From: Ailanthus altissimus
Taxonomy: Eukaryota; Streptophyta; Magnoliopsida; Sapindales; Simaroubaceae
Assembly: GCA_946807835.1 (NCBI GenBank)
Contig: OX327693.1
Coordinates: 575,501 to 639,500, forward strand
DNA: 64,000 bases
Direction of reading: 5' to 3'
Below are positions 13,488-25,809 of this stretch, piece after piece. Made by a program: the position numbers and the translations under genes. Positions within the stretch are counted from its first letter, which is position 1. Each line of letters begins with the position of its first letter. The notes under the pieces are model-generated. The model searched no databases. It was not told the origin of the DNA and was given only the letters and a program-made list of their open reading frames with translations.

Positions 13488-15652
13488 TGTTAGGGTCAGT
13501 GCTTACGTGCCATCCCTGAATATACATATACTTGTGTATTTATACAAGTGTACATTTCCATTAAATCGCTAATACCTATTAATATGATACTATGCAATGT
13601 AATATCGTAGACATTGTATGATCTAATGGAGTTCAAATCAGATCTAAAGGAGTTTAGATAAAGGCTCATAGTTAGCCACGCTGAGAGATATAAATGCTAA
13701 ATGCTAGCACAGTTAAGTGTTAGCTAGTTATAATACTCAGCGAAGATTCAAGAGTTAGAGCCTTATCTATAATTGACCATAAACCTAAGAATATACTAGT
13801 AACTGCATAGTTATAAGAGTTACAATCGGGTGCCAAAAAATGTTAGTTGTGCAAGTATATTCTCAAATAATTGTCCTAGATCTATTTTTGCCGATGCGGG
13901 TTTATCGAATGATACTTTTAATATAGATCAACATACGTCGTGCCTATAGGGTATAAATGATCGTTCCAAGCCGACTGTGAGCTTGGAGCTCGTATTGATA
14001 TATGGGTATCCAGCTAGGACTGGATATAGGACAAACTCACGAGGGCCTCTGATAGACACTATGTAAGTCGTCAACGGAAGGTCTTCTCAAGTTGAGTAGT
14101 ATACGTGGTCCTTTGACTTGAGTGCCACGGTGGACTTGTAAGTGATACACCATACTTTGATTCCACGCATGTTATAGACCTTTCATGATGTGACCGTTTA
14201 GTGTCGTTGGGTATAGTCCAATGCTTATGAAGTCCGGTGTGTATAGATATGGGATCCATCAGCTCGCATAGGGAGTTTGTTATCTAGATGCTTCAAGACT
14301 GTATCTAAGAAAGTCTTGTGGCCACAAGCATTAATCCCGGAAAAGAGTTTCCGCCAGAGTATAACAGTATGGCCAAAGAGTTTGTACATATTGTTCAGTA
14401 AGATACAAGTCTGGAGATAAGACATGGATGAGCACATAGAGATTTGACGGTGATAATTTATATCGCCGCACATCCAGAATATCATGATGGAAGGACTATA
14501 CCTATGTGCTATAACCTCAACTTGCATGGTTCAACGCGCTGATTTTATATTCGTGACGTGTGCGTGGGGCAATTTTCACAAAATTATGGAATAGTTTCAT
14601 TTGACGAATCAGGTGTGAATTTAGGGAGTCCCGCGATATAGAGTGTACTCGTTTTGCATGAGGCAGCGTGCTTGATTAAATTATTTAAACCAACAATATC
14701 TAGCACTACTACAAAAATGTGTGCGTATCTGTATTTTAAGTGTTAAATACAACAATTAGTCAATAATTGTTATTTACTAATTGTATAATGATACATGGCG
14801 CATTGTGGACCTTCGGTTGAGTTTACCCAAATGTGAAATTTGATAGGACCTACTAGAGGATAAACTTGGTAACTATTCATAATGGGTAAAATGGTCATTT
14901 CATATATTAATTATTTAATTGTTAAATAATCAAAATATTTCAATATAGTATATTTTTATATATTATAATATTATATTATTTAATGTTATTTTATTTTGGG
15001 TGCCAACATTTATATTATTATTATATTATTTATATTATATAATATATTATATTATTATTTTAATATATATATATAAATGAGAGTGTGTGAATTGGTGAAG
15101 GTGAGTGTGTGTGTCGAGTGAATGATAAGGAAATTGAAATTGTTTCAATTTCCTTAAGTGTGTCGACAATGAGAAGAAATGGAAATGGAGAAAAGAGAAA
15201 GAAGAGAAAAGAAATGGCATCGGAGAAAGAAGAGAAAAGAAATGGCATCGAAGAAAGAAGAAGAAAAGAAAAAAAGAAAAAGGAAGCAATTGTGAATTGC
15301 TTATTTTCATTTCTCATTCTTTTAGAGAAAATGAAGAATACACACCACTGTCCATTTTGGAGTTAAGAGTTAATCTCTGGTGGTATATAGAGTTGCTGTT
15401 CTAGCTCACCAATCCCACCGAGTTGGTGACTAGAATTACCCACGAGTTAGTCTTCATACGGACTCTGAGGATATACGTATATAACGTTACACGTTAATGT
15501 GAGTTCTTAATACTACGTGATTAATATATTTTATTTATTGTGTTTGTTACATTTTTAAATGCTTCCGCCGCATTTAATATGTAGATGATACGTATTTTAG
15601 GCAATAGAGACAATTGTACATGTATACACCTACGTATATTAGATCCCTAACA
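13488..15652 (+). mobile_element. Copia A LTR, second copy (3' LTR)
   Basis: Begins TGTTAGGG and ends CCCTAACA, perfect 8-bp terminal inverted repeats, length 2165 bp. It is preceded by a purine tract and followed by a primer-binding-like sequence (GTTATCAGAACC), so it serves at once as the 3' LTR of the upstream unit and the 5' LTR of a truncated downstream unit. AT-rich and purine-rich tracts sit at 14930-15080 and 15160-15290. Confidence 0.9.
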
Positions 15653-15836
15653 AGAACGTTATCAGAACCATTTAGAACACATTTAGGTATTGTTTAAGTG
15701 AATGGATGCAAAAAGCTCAATGTAAATGACGTGTTTTAAGTGTTGAAACGAATATGTCAAAAGGTGTTATTAGAAAGCGTAAGTTACTAGAAAGGTTGTT
15801 TGTGTGTCGGAGTGAGGGAAAAATTTGTAAAATTAT
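15653..15836 (+). mobile_element. Restarted copia A internal region, truncated
   Basis: This repeats the post-LTR sequence seen at 4835-4944 (decayed tRNA-Met binding site, then the same leader) and continues about 70 bp beyond the point where the first copy is interrupted. It ends abruptly where the tandem duplication at 15837 begins. It therefore represents a second, cut-off element unit in tandem with the first. Confidence 0.75.
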
Positions 15837-18367
15837 TAGGATAACCGAAGATTAAGGGTCAATCACTACAAATTTCATATATATAAATATATATATATAT
15901 TTTACACCTCACTTTTATTTTTTTGGTTGTTCTTGTTTAGGAGTAACTTAGGGTTTAATTGGCAATACATTTTTCTTTTAATGCCCCTATTTAAATGGAA
16001 GATGAATCCCATGTGAAGTAGAAACAGAAGTAAAATTGGAGAAGCTAATGGGTGTAATTTGTATGTCCATCACACATTACAAACTATAAAGAGGATCAGC
16101 ATGTCTGTAGAACCAAAAAGATAAAATGCACGAGAGATAATTCAAGTCACAACCACATGCAAACACTCCTTTAGCATCAACCGAAGCACTCGCTATTCAC
16201 ATAATTCCAAGATCGAATAAAGAATATTTTATATTTTATTATCCAACATTTTCTTTTCCCTTTTCAAATAAGAAACCAAAACTTTTCATGAACCGTTAAG
16301 GATATTCCGTTTATGGAAACTCTAATCATAAACAGAGATTAAGCAAATATTAGGACCCCGTTTTTGTTTTCTACTTTACTTTATTTTCTTCTGTTTGTTT
16401 TCTTTCTTTGATTTCCTTGTGCATGTCCACTTCTCCGCTATTTTGTGTTAGCCTTCAAGTGGTTAAAATTGTTTCGTATCCTGCAATTTTGGCCTCCGAG
16501 GATTGGCAGTGTTTCGCAGATCCAATGCAAGGAAATTAAGGAAGATCTAAAGTGAGATGGGCTTGAAGATATAACTAAGAGGGCGTTTCGTTGAATGTGG
16601 TTCCAGTGGGATACTAATTTATGTACTTTCACATGGATGAGTACTTATGGCTTGAATAAGGAGGTGTGATTCTTTGCTTTAGTAAATCTCTTCTGTTGAC
16701 TATTATCTATCTTTTTTATGGCATGGCAACTTCGATGTTTAAGAAAAAGAACAAAACGAAAACAAGGTATAAAGAAGCCAATGGATAAGCTAAAAGCAAT
16801 ATTGGACCTAGAATTCATTCTTTTTAAAATGAAATGATATTTTAAGTTGGCAAGAGAAAATATAAAATAGACTATAAAAAATGTTGACTTTTTTTTTTCT
16901 TTTTGAACTCTATTATTTGGAGTGACAAATTTGTTGGGTAAATACTCTTTTTACGAAAAATGTGTGCTTTTTTATTTTTTCAATTTATTTTATTATGAAA
17001 GGCAGAACCAACTTTAACAAAATACCACCGTTGTGGTATCAAGCTTTTACTTTAAGCTCTCATACTATTTGTTTAAGGGAATAAGGTTTTGCACTAATTT
17101 CTCTTAAAGATTATTTTTTATCTTAATACCTAATTGTTGTAGAAACTTTCAATTACAAGCAAATTAAGAGCAAAAAAAAAAAAAAAGAATAAGATCAATA
17201 AGAATACACCCAATTAATTATATGATTCGGCACTAATATTTTTGTTTATAGTAGATCAAGAAATTTTAACATCCTTTTTTAACTCTCTAAAAAATATAAA
17301 GAATATGAAATAAAGAACTCTTAAAGGATTTATTAATGTTCATTTGTTTACACAAGAACAAAAAATACTTAATAATGGTTCCATCATAATACATGCAAGC
17401 ATTTAGTGTCTACCTAACTTTCTATTATCTCTTAAAGTCTCTTTTAATGCTTAATTAATTTTTAAAGGGTTACATAAGTTTATATAATATTTAAAAAAGT
17501 CTAATAAACTCTAAACCTAATTGGAATAAAAATTCTTACAAGTAAGAGTCTAAAATCCACTTAAATAAGTCAATTTAAAATTGAAATTTTTTGAACAAGT
17601 AATATTGGGACATTTAGCATCCAACGCTGGGCATTAATATGACTGTTCTAACTCTGGGGCATTAATGCGACCTCATTGCATCGTTGCAACGTTCTTTGGT
17701 AAGGCTGAGGCGTTGGGCTCTCTAAAAACTATGCTTAGCATTCTATCTTTTGACGTTAGGGCATTGAAACTTATACATTCCTCCTTGTGTGTTCAAGCAC
17801 CTCTTTGTTTCTAGTTTCACATTTTGTTCCTTTCTCGTATGACTTTCACGTATTAGACTTCGTGTTGACCCCCCTCCCCCTTCTTTCATCAGAGAGGAAT
17901 CTTCAATGTAGATTTTTTTTGTGATGAATTTTAGATTAATTCATACACTTAAGAAAAATAATTAGGCTATTGATTTGTTGGCTAATCTTGGTCTAGCTTG
18001 CAATAACTTTTTTTTTGGGTAGCTTGATGCTCCTTCTAAGATTCTCTATTTTCTTTCTAAATATGCTAATGATTTTTCTAATTATGGACTCCTTGTCCTT
18101 TCCCACCAGTTTTACTTTGTTTTTTTTATAGTACTCTTTGGGGCAAGGTTCACTACGTTCCTGACTTGGTTTTCTTATTTTTTTTTTCCCTTCTTTTTAG
18201 TAATTTTCCCTTTTGAGGTTTATCAAAAGGAAAAAGTTTTTTTTGATGAAAATTTCTTCTCCTTTTCTCCTTTTTTTTCTTCACTTTTTCATTATAGAAA
18301 AAGCTCCACTATAGATTCTCTTTCTGTTAAGAATTTTTTTTTTCTTCTCTATTTTCTTTTAATAGTA
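15837..18367. repeat. Tandem duplication, copy 1 (non-coding)
   Basis: Aligns by eye with 18368-20470: matching blocks at 15960-16790 against 18480-19570 and at 17870-18360 against 19925-20400. Blocks are conserved enough to follow without gaps for tens of bases (for example around 16460-16510 and 19030-19075). Compared with copy 2 it lacks about 70 bp (the 18655-18720 segment) and the SINE-like insertion. I recognise no protein in it. A GC-richer island at 17605-17765 has no obvious partner in copy 2. Confidence 0.75.
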
Positions 18368-20470
18368 TAACTGAAGATTGAAGGTGAACCACAATAAATT
18401 TAGTATGTTTTTATTTTTTTATGTTTCGTTTTTATATTTTAATTACTCTTATTAAGTAGTAAATTAGGATTTAATTAGCAAGACAATTTTCGTCTAATAC
18501 CCCTATTTAAATGGTAGCTAAATCCCATGTGAAGTAGAAACTAAACTAAAACTGGAGATGCAAATGGGTGTAATTTGTATGTCCATCACACATTAGACAC
18601 CATAATGAGGATCAGCGTGTCTGCAGAACGAAAATGCATGAGAGATAATGCGAAGAATTGGTTGGTGTTTGCTTATATCAATGAACGATTAAACAAAGGC
18701 GCCCACAGTCCATCCCAGTCACAACCACATGCAACACTCCTTTAGCATCAACCCAAGCACTCGCTATTCACGTAATTCCGAGATGGAATAAAGAATATTT
18801 TACTTTTTTCTTTAAGTTTTGCTTTTCCCTTTTCAAATAAGAAACCAAAAGATTTTCAAGAACCATTAAAGATATTTCGTTTATTGAAACCCTAATCATA
18901 AACAGAGATAAAGCAATATTCGAGATACCCATTGCTGTTTTCTACTTTACTTTCTTTTCTTTTGTTTTTTTTTTCTTTGATTTTTTTGTGCATGTCCCCA
19001 GTTCTCTGCTATCTTGTGTTAGGCTTCAAGTGGTTAAAATTGTTTCGTACCCTGCAATTTTGGCCTCCGAGGATTGGCAGTTTCACGGAGATCCGGTGCA
19101 AAGGAAAGGAGGATCTAAGGTGCCCACCACCTCTTGGCCGCGTGGTGGATAGCTTGGTTCTTAATTTGGGATCAAGTTGTTTTCTTTTATGCACAAGTAG
19201 AGTAGTATTTTTTTTCAATTTTTAGAGGAGTAAATTTAGCCTTTTCTAAATTTAAATTTACGAACTGCCCTACAATTAATACTAGTGATATTGAAAAAAA
19301 AAAGAAAAAGAAGAAGGATCTAAGGTAAGATGGCCTTGAAGAAGCTACGAGGGCGTTGCTTTGAATGTGGTTCCAATGCCCACCATTGGAACATATCAAA
19401 TATTTTTGTACTTTCACATGGATGAGTACTATTGGCTTGTGTAAAGTGGTGTGATTCTTTGCTTTAGTAAATCTCATCCGTTGACTATTACCTATCTTTT
19501 TCATGGCATGGCAACTTTGATATTTAAGAAAAAGAATAAAACAAAAACAAGGAATAAAGAAGCAAATGGCTCACTGTCATTTTCTCAAGGATAGAAAAGG
19601 AGATGGCTCACTGTCTAAAGGGGTTTAATCATTTTGAGTGTAAAATTAGATAGAATTGTAGTAGTAATTGGGGAATTTTTTCAATTAAAAAATTATGCCT
19701 ATATGTTAACTAAAATTACGATATAATTTTTGACAAGACAGACCACTAACCAACAAAAGAAATTCGGCTCCCTCCTTCATTTTCACCGTAAAGGGAGCTC
19801 CCTAAATCCCCTTTATAGAAAAAATTTGTTCTCCTTTTTTTTTATTTTTCCAAATTTGTTTTATTATCAAAGGCAAAAACAACTGTAACAAAATGCCGCT
19901 AACCAACAAAAGAAACTCGAAGCCCTCTCCTTTCATCTGAGAGGAAGCTCCACTACTGATTTTAGTTTTGATGAATTTTAGATTTATTCATACGTTTAAA
20001 AAAAATAATTATCCTGCTGTTTTGTAGGTTAATCTTGATCGAGCTTTCAATAATATTTTTTGGTGGCTTGATGCTCCTGAGATTCTCTATTTTTTTTAAG
20101 GATGCTAACGGTATTTCCAGTTATCGGTTTATTGTCCTTTTTGTTTTTCCAGCAGTTTTGCTATAGTGCTCTTCATATATTGAGGGTAAGTTTAGTACGT
20201 CCCCTTTGACTTGATTTTGTTCGTCTTTTTAATAAATTTCCCTTGTTCTTAGAGGTTATCAACCCAAAAAAAAAAAAAATCTTTTTGATGAACATTTCTT
20301 CTCCTTTTTTTCCCTCTTTTTTTTCTTTAGAGAGGAAGCTCCACTGTAGATTCTCTTTCTCTTTTTTTTTTTTTTTCTTCTCTCTTTTCTTTTATTATGT
20401 GAAGGCAAATATGGTTTTCCTCTATTACATCAATTCCACGATTTCCATACTTCAAGTCTAAGAAAATCTC
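18368..20470. repeat. Tandem duplication, copy 2 (non-coding)
   Basis: Second member of the head-to-tail pair starting at 15837, with the same order of blocks and several indels. The open frame near 18932-19225 is partly made of the inserted SINE-like sequence and has no family signature. Both copies could derive from the 5' region of a lost gene, but nothing in the sequence proves it. Confidence 0.75.
19121..19314 (+). mobile_element. SINE-like insertion with 11-bp target duplication
   Basis: The 194-bp segment is absent from the duplicate at about 16540 and is flanked by AGGATCTAAGG at 19110-19120 and 19315-19325. It ends in an A-rich tail (GAAAAAAAAAAGAAAAAGAAG). Near its start TGGCCGCGTGGTGG resembles an A box, and GGGATCAAGTTG about 30 nt later is a weak B box. 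Long target duplication, A-rich tail and short length fit a tRNA-derived SINE, with degenerate promoter boxes. Confidence 0.65.
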
Positions 20471-21227
20471 CAATTTTACGATACTGGTTGAGAATTTGTA
20501 GTTGTCATAATCCAAAAAGTTGACTCAAATGGTGGCGAGTTTTCAAAAAGAGCTAAGATGATGCTCTAACATATTATGCACACAACTTGTGGTTATATAT
20601 TAAGCTCTAACCATGTGCACTTTATTTTCTTCCTCTCATCATCATTGTCAAAGTAAAGGTTTTTTCAAGCTTTCACAAAAACAAAGGAAAGGTTTTTTTC
20701 TATCGATTATCACAGTGAATTGATTTAATTGTTTAGATGTACTCATCTTTTTTTTGGGGGGTCTGTTGTTGCACTATTTCTATGGTATGTTAATTATTTT
20801 TGGGTCTGTTGTTGCAATGTTAATGTGGCAGGTTTAGTCAAATAAAATATGTGGTATTATTTTAACAAAATACATTTTAAATGAGGTGGTATTTATTGTT
20901 TGGATCATAAATAACATAATAAATAACTTTAAAAATTATGAAACTATTCAATCATTGACACATCACATACACCACTTTAGTTAAGATGCACTTTATTCAA
21001 ACCTACTTGGTATTTGCAATATCTTAGTAGAATAAATAGTAATGATATATCATTGAACTGTTTAAATGCTATAGTTTACTTACAAGTAAGGAAGTGTTAA
21101 CATTACATGCTTGCAAGGAAACATGCATGTAAGGATTTGAGAGATTAGAAGATAATTTACATGGAGTTATTCGGGGATGGGGTAAGACTTAGGAGGGTCT
21201 CAGAAAATAGTTATGAAATCCATTTTT
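20471..21227. other. Intergenic, downstream of AP2-like gene
   Basis: AT-rich and without an ORF or repeat I can identify. The part adjoining 21228 is the likely 3' untranslated and terminator region of the minus-strand AP2-like gene, although no firm polyadenylation signal was chosen. Confidence 0.4.
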
Positions 21228-23551
21228 CTACTGCCAATTGTGACAGGATCTAATTTGCTGAGGGAATCCTGATGATGTTGCAGCAGTAGCATACAATTGG
21301 TGGGGAGGTCCGGATTGCCATTGTTGATCATTTGTTGACTGTGAAAGATCATTCCCAATTCGGCCTCTCCTACAACAGCTTGGAAACTGAGTCAAGAAAA
21401 TTTGAAAATTATCTTTGTTTAATGAAAATTATGCTCTAAAGGTACTCAATTAGTTAAAATGATTGCTATACCTACTTGATAATTATGAGTTCGGATGTGG
21501 TGGGAGCATATAAAAGATGTGTGCCTCTCCACGTCTCCTGAATTGATGATAACTTTGCATTTCGTTGAACTTTAGTGACGATGAGGCTGGAGATTGAAGG
21601 TGTGATTGCCTGAGAAATTGTAGTGTTTCAGTCTCCCTATACCCATGTCTTCTTTGTACATCATAATCGCTTCTAAACGACTCTTGCTGCAGATTGGGCA
21701 GTAGATTAACCAGCAATACAGAAAATAGTTTAGAAATAAAGAAAATCAAACGAGCATGAAGTATACAAATAACCTTAGGCATAAGGCCTCGATTATGCCA
21801 ATCAGCTTCAAATGGCAAGGCTGTGATTTTATGGGGATCCATTCCAATATTTTGCCTCCTATTGGCGATGTCTACAGTACTGCTTTTCCTAGAAGCTGAA
21901 CTGCCCAAACTCAAATCTAGATTGTGATCTGCACCGTGATATAGAGTATAAGTCAAAGCTTGACATTAGAGGGAAACGAATAGTAAAACTTAAACACTTG
22001 CCAGAAGCGTTTAGCTCATCTTCATAGAGGCATGGAGCAAAATTAGTGACAGCGTCTTTGCCATTGCACTTTACAGCAGCCTTGTCTAATACCCTACAAG
22101 AAATACCATAAACGTAGAATTCTATCCATCAAAAACTTGCAATAATTAATTATTCACTGATACCCATATCCAAAGAGCCGCAAAATCATGAATCAAAGTC
22201 ACGGACCTTGCAGCTTCAATCTCAGTGTCAAACAATCCCAAATACACATACCTGAAATATGGATTCAGCAATTAGCATTAAGATGTTGGAAGCGAGCAGA
22301 TGAACAAAAAGGGGCACAGAAGACGAACTAATAACTTAGATTAGGAAAGAATTTATGAAAGGGTTCCAAGAATCCGAAGGGATATAGGGAATTTAAAGGT
22401 TACTCGGATTCTTCAAATTAAAAGTTACTTTTTGTGTAAAAATTGGCCCATTCGAGATTCCCATCTTCCACACTTGTGCAAAGTCACCCCTCTATATTTG
22501 GAGCTACCTCGAGGGAAACGGGTGCTTTTTCGGCGAAGCACATGCAGAAATTCTTGATTGGTTAGGTTGCTCATCTGTTACCATACAACATTGCAGCAGA
22601 ATCTTTTCTTCATCTAACATTATATCATAATAAACAAAGAAAAAAACATACAGTAAAGATTCTTGAAACGATTACAATACGCTCTCCCTTACCTGTTTCA
22701 AGTCTTCTTTGTAATCCTCTATACTAAAGTTTATATCTGCCTCCAGTCCCCGGAACTTGATAGCTGCTATATCATATGCACTGCAAAACAGAATTTAAAA
22801 TTTAATTACACATTTTCCATCCAATTTATTTATTTATTCTTTTAAAAAGAAAGTCAAAGATTTGGAGACGAGAACTCACCGAGCAGCTGCATGCGAAGTG
22901 TCATATCCACCTAAAACATTTAACCCATCTCACCCTCCTCAGCAAAAGATGCACGTAACATGTTAATTGTTTCGAGAATCAAAGACAACAAAATAAAATC
23001 CATCAAAGAGTACTGTTAACCATGAAAATCCCACGCATACCTAAATAAACTTGTTTTCCATTATCCCTGCAACGAACCAAAAAGAAAACTCTGGTCAAAA
23101 CTACAGACCCCAAAGTATATACAAATAACTAAATAACTGAATGAACAAAAAACACTGACCATATATACGATTCCCATCTTCCAGTTCTCCTGTAAAATGA
23201 GACGCCTCTATATTGTGAACTCCTTGATTTTGGCCCACGCCTGCTTTTCTTCAGCGGCTGTGGAACTTCAACACATCTTCCAGCCCCGCTAGATGTGGCC
23301 TCCATTTCATGATCCTGATCATCAACTGGAAAAAAATGGCGGGTCACCGGATGCCCGATCTCTTGTGTCGGACCCACCTTGCACAAAGACACGCCAAATC
23401 TTTTGCTACTGAGCTTCTCTAAATTTAATCTTTTCACACCAACTTCTTCATGGGATCCCACCCGTTTACCTTTATCACCTTCGTCATCTAAAGAGTAACC
23501 TTCAGACTCTTCATCTCTTTGCTGACCAGGCGAAATATTGAGATCCCACAT
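21228..23551 (-). CDS. AP2-like transcription factor (TOE/RAP2-7 type), 3' end damaged
   Basis: Two-AP2-domain DNA-binding protein; the family represses flowering and phase change in the nucleus. Exons by hand: 23551-23160, 23066-23041 (26 nt), 22910-22880 (31 nt), 22780-22693, 22574-22429, 22251-22207, 22093-22002, 21928-21774, 21686-21476 and 21386-21228. The 31-nt exon is typical of this family. Start chosen at MWDLN, usual for the group; an in-frame ATG 45 nt upstream is possible. Seen: basic KKSRRGP before domain 1 ([19 protein letters not shown] to [10 protein letters not shown]), linker, domain 2 ([20 protein letters not shown] to [10 protein letters not shown]), then the EAR-like LDLSLG. 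Intron 7 uses a GC donor (G|GCAAGT). In exon 9 the frame meets TAA at 21485-21483, giving 392 aa; exon 10 stays open in the family frame (FPS...RGRIGNDLS...TSSGFPQQI) to TAG at 21230. A 2-bp loss in exon 9 explains this. Domain 2 reads RVLDKAA where RAYDKAA is usual. Functional truncation, recent pseudogene and sequencing error all remain possible. Confidence 0.85.
21263..21283 (-). promoter_or_regulatory. miR172 target site
   Basis: On the minus strand this 21-mer contains ACATCATCAGGATTCC, preceded by CTGCA. It differs from the common AP2-family site by an A for G at its sixth base and by its last base. It encodes the conserved AATSSGFP segment in exon 10. Because the current reading frame stops upstream at 21483, the site would act from the 3' untranslated part of the transcript. 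Confidence 0.85.
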
Positions 23552-23867
23552 CTTTTTCTCAGACCAGGTTGTTGTTTTCCTGATCATCAGTCTCACATCA
23601 AAAGATCAGATATTAGGTTAGGCTAAGGCTACCTTTTTAGCTTTGGCAGCGAAATTCTCTCCCGTTTTTCTCTATCTCTGCGCTTTGAGGAGATAATACA
23701 ATGAATATTAATATTATTAGAGAAAAAAGGGAAGGAACTTCGAGGTTTTCTAAATATTCAAAGAGATGGAGAATCCAAGACAAAGAGATAGAGGCTGTTG
23801 GTTTTTCAGAAAGGCCATAGCAGGTGAGACATTTCAATATCTTGTAATAACCTGATTGCCCAGTACA

Positions 23868-23878
23868 ATATATATAGA
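23868..23878 (-). promoter_or_regulatory. Probable TATA box of the AP2-like gene
   Basis: Minus-strand CTATATATATT lies about 320 nt upstream of the chosen start codon, which would leave a 5' untranslated leader of roughly 290 nt. No other TATA-like element stands out closer to the gene. Confidence 0.5.
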
Positions 23879-23879
23879 C

Positions 23880-24394
23880 GAGGCCAGTTTTGAGCTAGCA
23901 TATAAACCAATGTGTGTGGCCACATCCATCCTCTTCTTATTACCGTTTAAATCAACGTGGATCATTAATTAGATGGGAAATTAAGCAAGGAAAGCGACGC
24001 AGTGCAAAAGTGATACTAAATGTCGTTTTAGCATATATCTCCAATTCATAAGATAAAACACTTACAAGGAAGTAAAAAAAGTCTCAATTAAGAAGTAAGC
24101 TAAAAATTATTAATAACCGAATAAGATAAAACTAAGAATGACAAGCCTATTTATAAAAATAATTTACCTAAATAAATACTAAATTCTAACCAAGAAAGAA
24201 AAATAAATTCTAATAACCAAACAATTTAGATTTTTCTTAAAATTATAATTCAAATAATAATAATTCTACTAAAATAAAAATATCAAATTCGACTCAAATA
24301 ACTCTTTTTATCTAAAGTTCTTATGAATATATAGATTTAATGCTTTAAAGATAAAAAAAAGAATCAAGAACATACCTTGCATCTATACTAATTT
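23880..24394. other. Intergenic, upstream of AP2-like gene
   Basis: AT-rich sequence with no ORF or repeat recognised. It presumably includes upstream promoter sequence of the AP2-like gene until it meets the reverse LTR-like repeat near 24395. Confidence 0.4.
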
Positions 24395-25809
24395 TTTATG
24401 AGTGCATTTTATGTTTATTATTTTGAATTTCTAAACTTGGTAGTTGCTTAATTTAAATAAGAATATATGATTTTTTATGTACATTAATATCATTTTATAG
24501 GTTTTAAGTTATCAAAGATATTTGGGATAAAAATTCGAGAAAAACACGTAAAATTTTAAAAAGAGCACCAAAATACTTAAAGCAAACAGTATCAAGGAAC
24601 AATAATCATGAACAATGGCACCACAGCGCCAAAGCAAATAGAATGTTATTGCTAGGAGTTGCATATCATCTTATTTGTGCCTTAATTTGAAGCCTATAAA
24701 TTAGAATATTTTGGTCAACTCTCAAAATATCAAGAGGAGGTACGAATAATACAATAGAGAAATGCTTGAACTCAAAGTTGAAGAAAAGAAAGAATATCTT
24801 CAAGGATTCTTGAGGATCATTGAAGACACTTGAAGGATTGAAGTCTTGAAGACATCCCCAAATTTAATTTTCTTTTTTTCTTTAACTATTTCTCTTTTGT
24901 TTGAAGTTTGTAATTATGAATCTTATTTAAACATGTTTGTATCTATGGATTTATCGATATTTTGTTGTTATGATTGGAATGATGTGTGGCTAAACTTGAA
25001 TTTTAGGGTTTGAGGTAGCTTTTATGGACATTATATTTGGATGATTTAATGATTTAATGTTTCATTCATTTATTTTTCTCTGTGCTTAAAGCTTCTAATT
25101 GATTGGGAAACAAATTAGTTATTGTTAATTTCTAGATTAATGCTTCGGAGAGATTTACCTATTTATCAGATTTGAAAAATATAGTCTTAAGTTGTTATTG
25201 AATTATGAGACATATAACACTTCGGTAATCACTAAGGTTTACTCAATAATTGCATGTGGCATGCACCAAGTGTTCGAGGAATATATAAGAACACTTGGGT
25301 GTGACACTAAGATATCATTTGACATTCAGGAGAGGTAATAAGATTAATCTCTAGGTAATTAAGGGTTACATAATGTACGTTTAGGTAGATGAGTCCGATA
25401 GGGATGTCAACTTGAATATGTATGCATAATATCTCATTTGGTGCTCAACAGAGGTAATGAGATTAGTTTTAATCCATTGATTAATGAATTGAATGAAATT
25501 GCAAAATAGAAAGAATATAAGAAGAATAGAGTGAAATCAATATCCTAGGATCCCACTTTTGATAGATTCACCATTTTGTAAGATTATCATTTCTAATAGT
25601 TGCTTTGTTAATTGCTTAATACAGGTTATTAGTTTAATTTTTCTTAGTAATTATAATTAAATAAAGTTGCCTAGATAAAATCGAGTTGCAAAAGCTATAG
25701 TACTTAGCATAAATTTGAAAGATCAATCCTCGTAAGAATGATACTCATACTCATTACTTTATTTTTTGCTCACAACCCGTGCACTTGAAGTTAATATTTA
25801 CGTGTGTTA
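24395..25809 (-). mobile_element. Reverse copy of family B LTR-like element
   Basis: Read on the minus strand it starts AACACACGT and continues with a block (to about 25700) resembling the first 100 bp of the 11238 and 36609 copies, including the GTGCACGGG / CGAGGATTGATC theme. It ends near a TTATGAGTGCA-like block that resembles the reverse complement of the other copies' 3' ends. The length of about 1.4 kb agrees with both. A short GC-richer patch at 24600-24630 corresponds in place to the larger island of the 36.6 kb copy. Target duplication not found; limits approximate. Confidence 0.6.
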
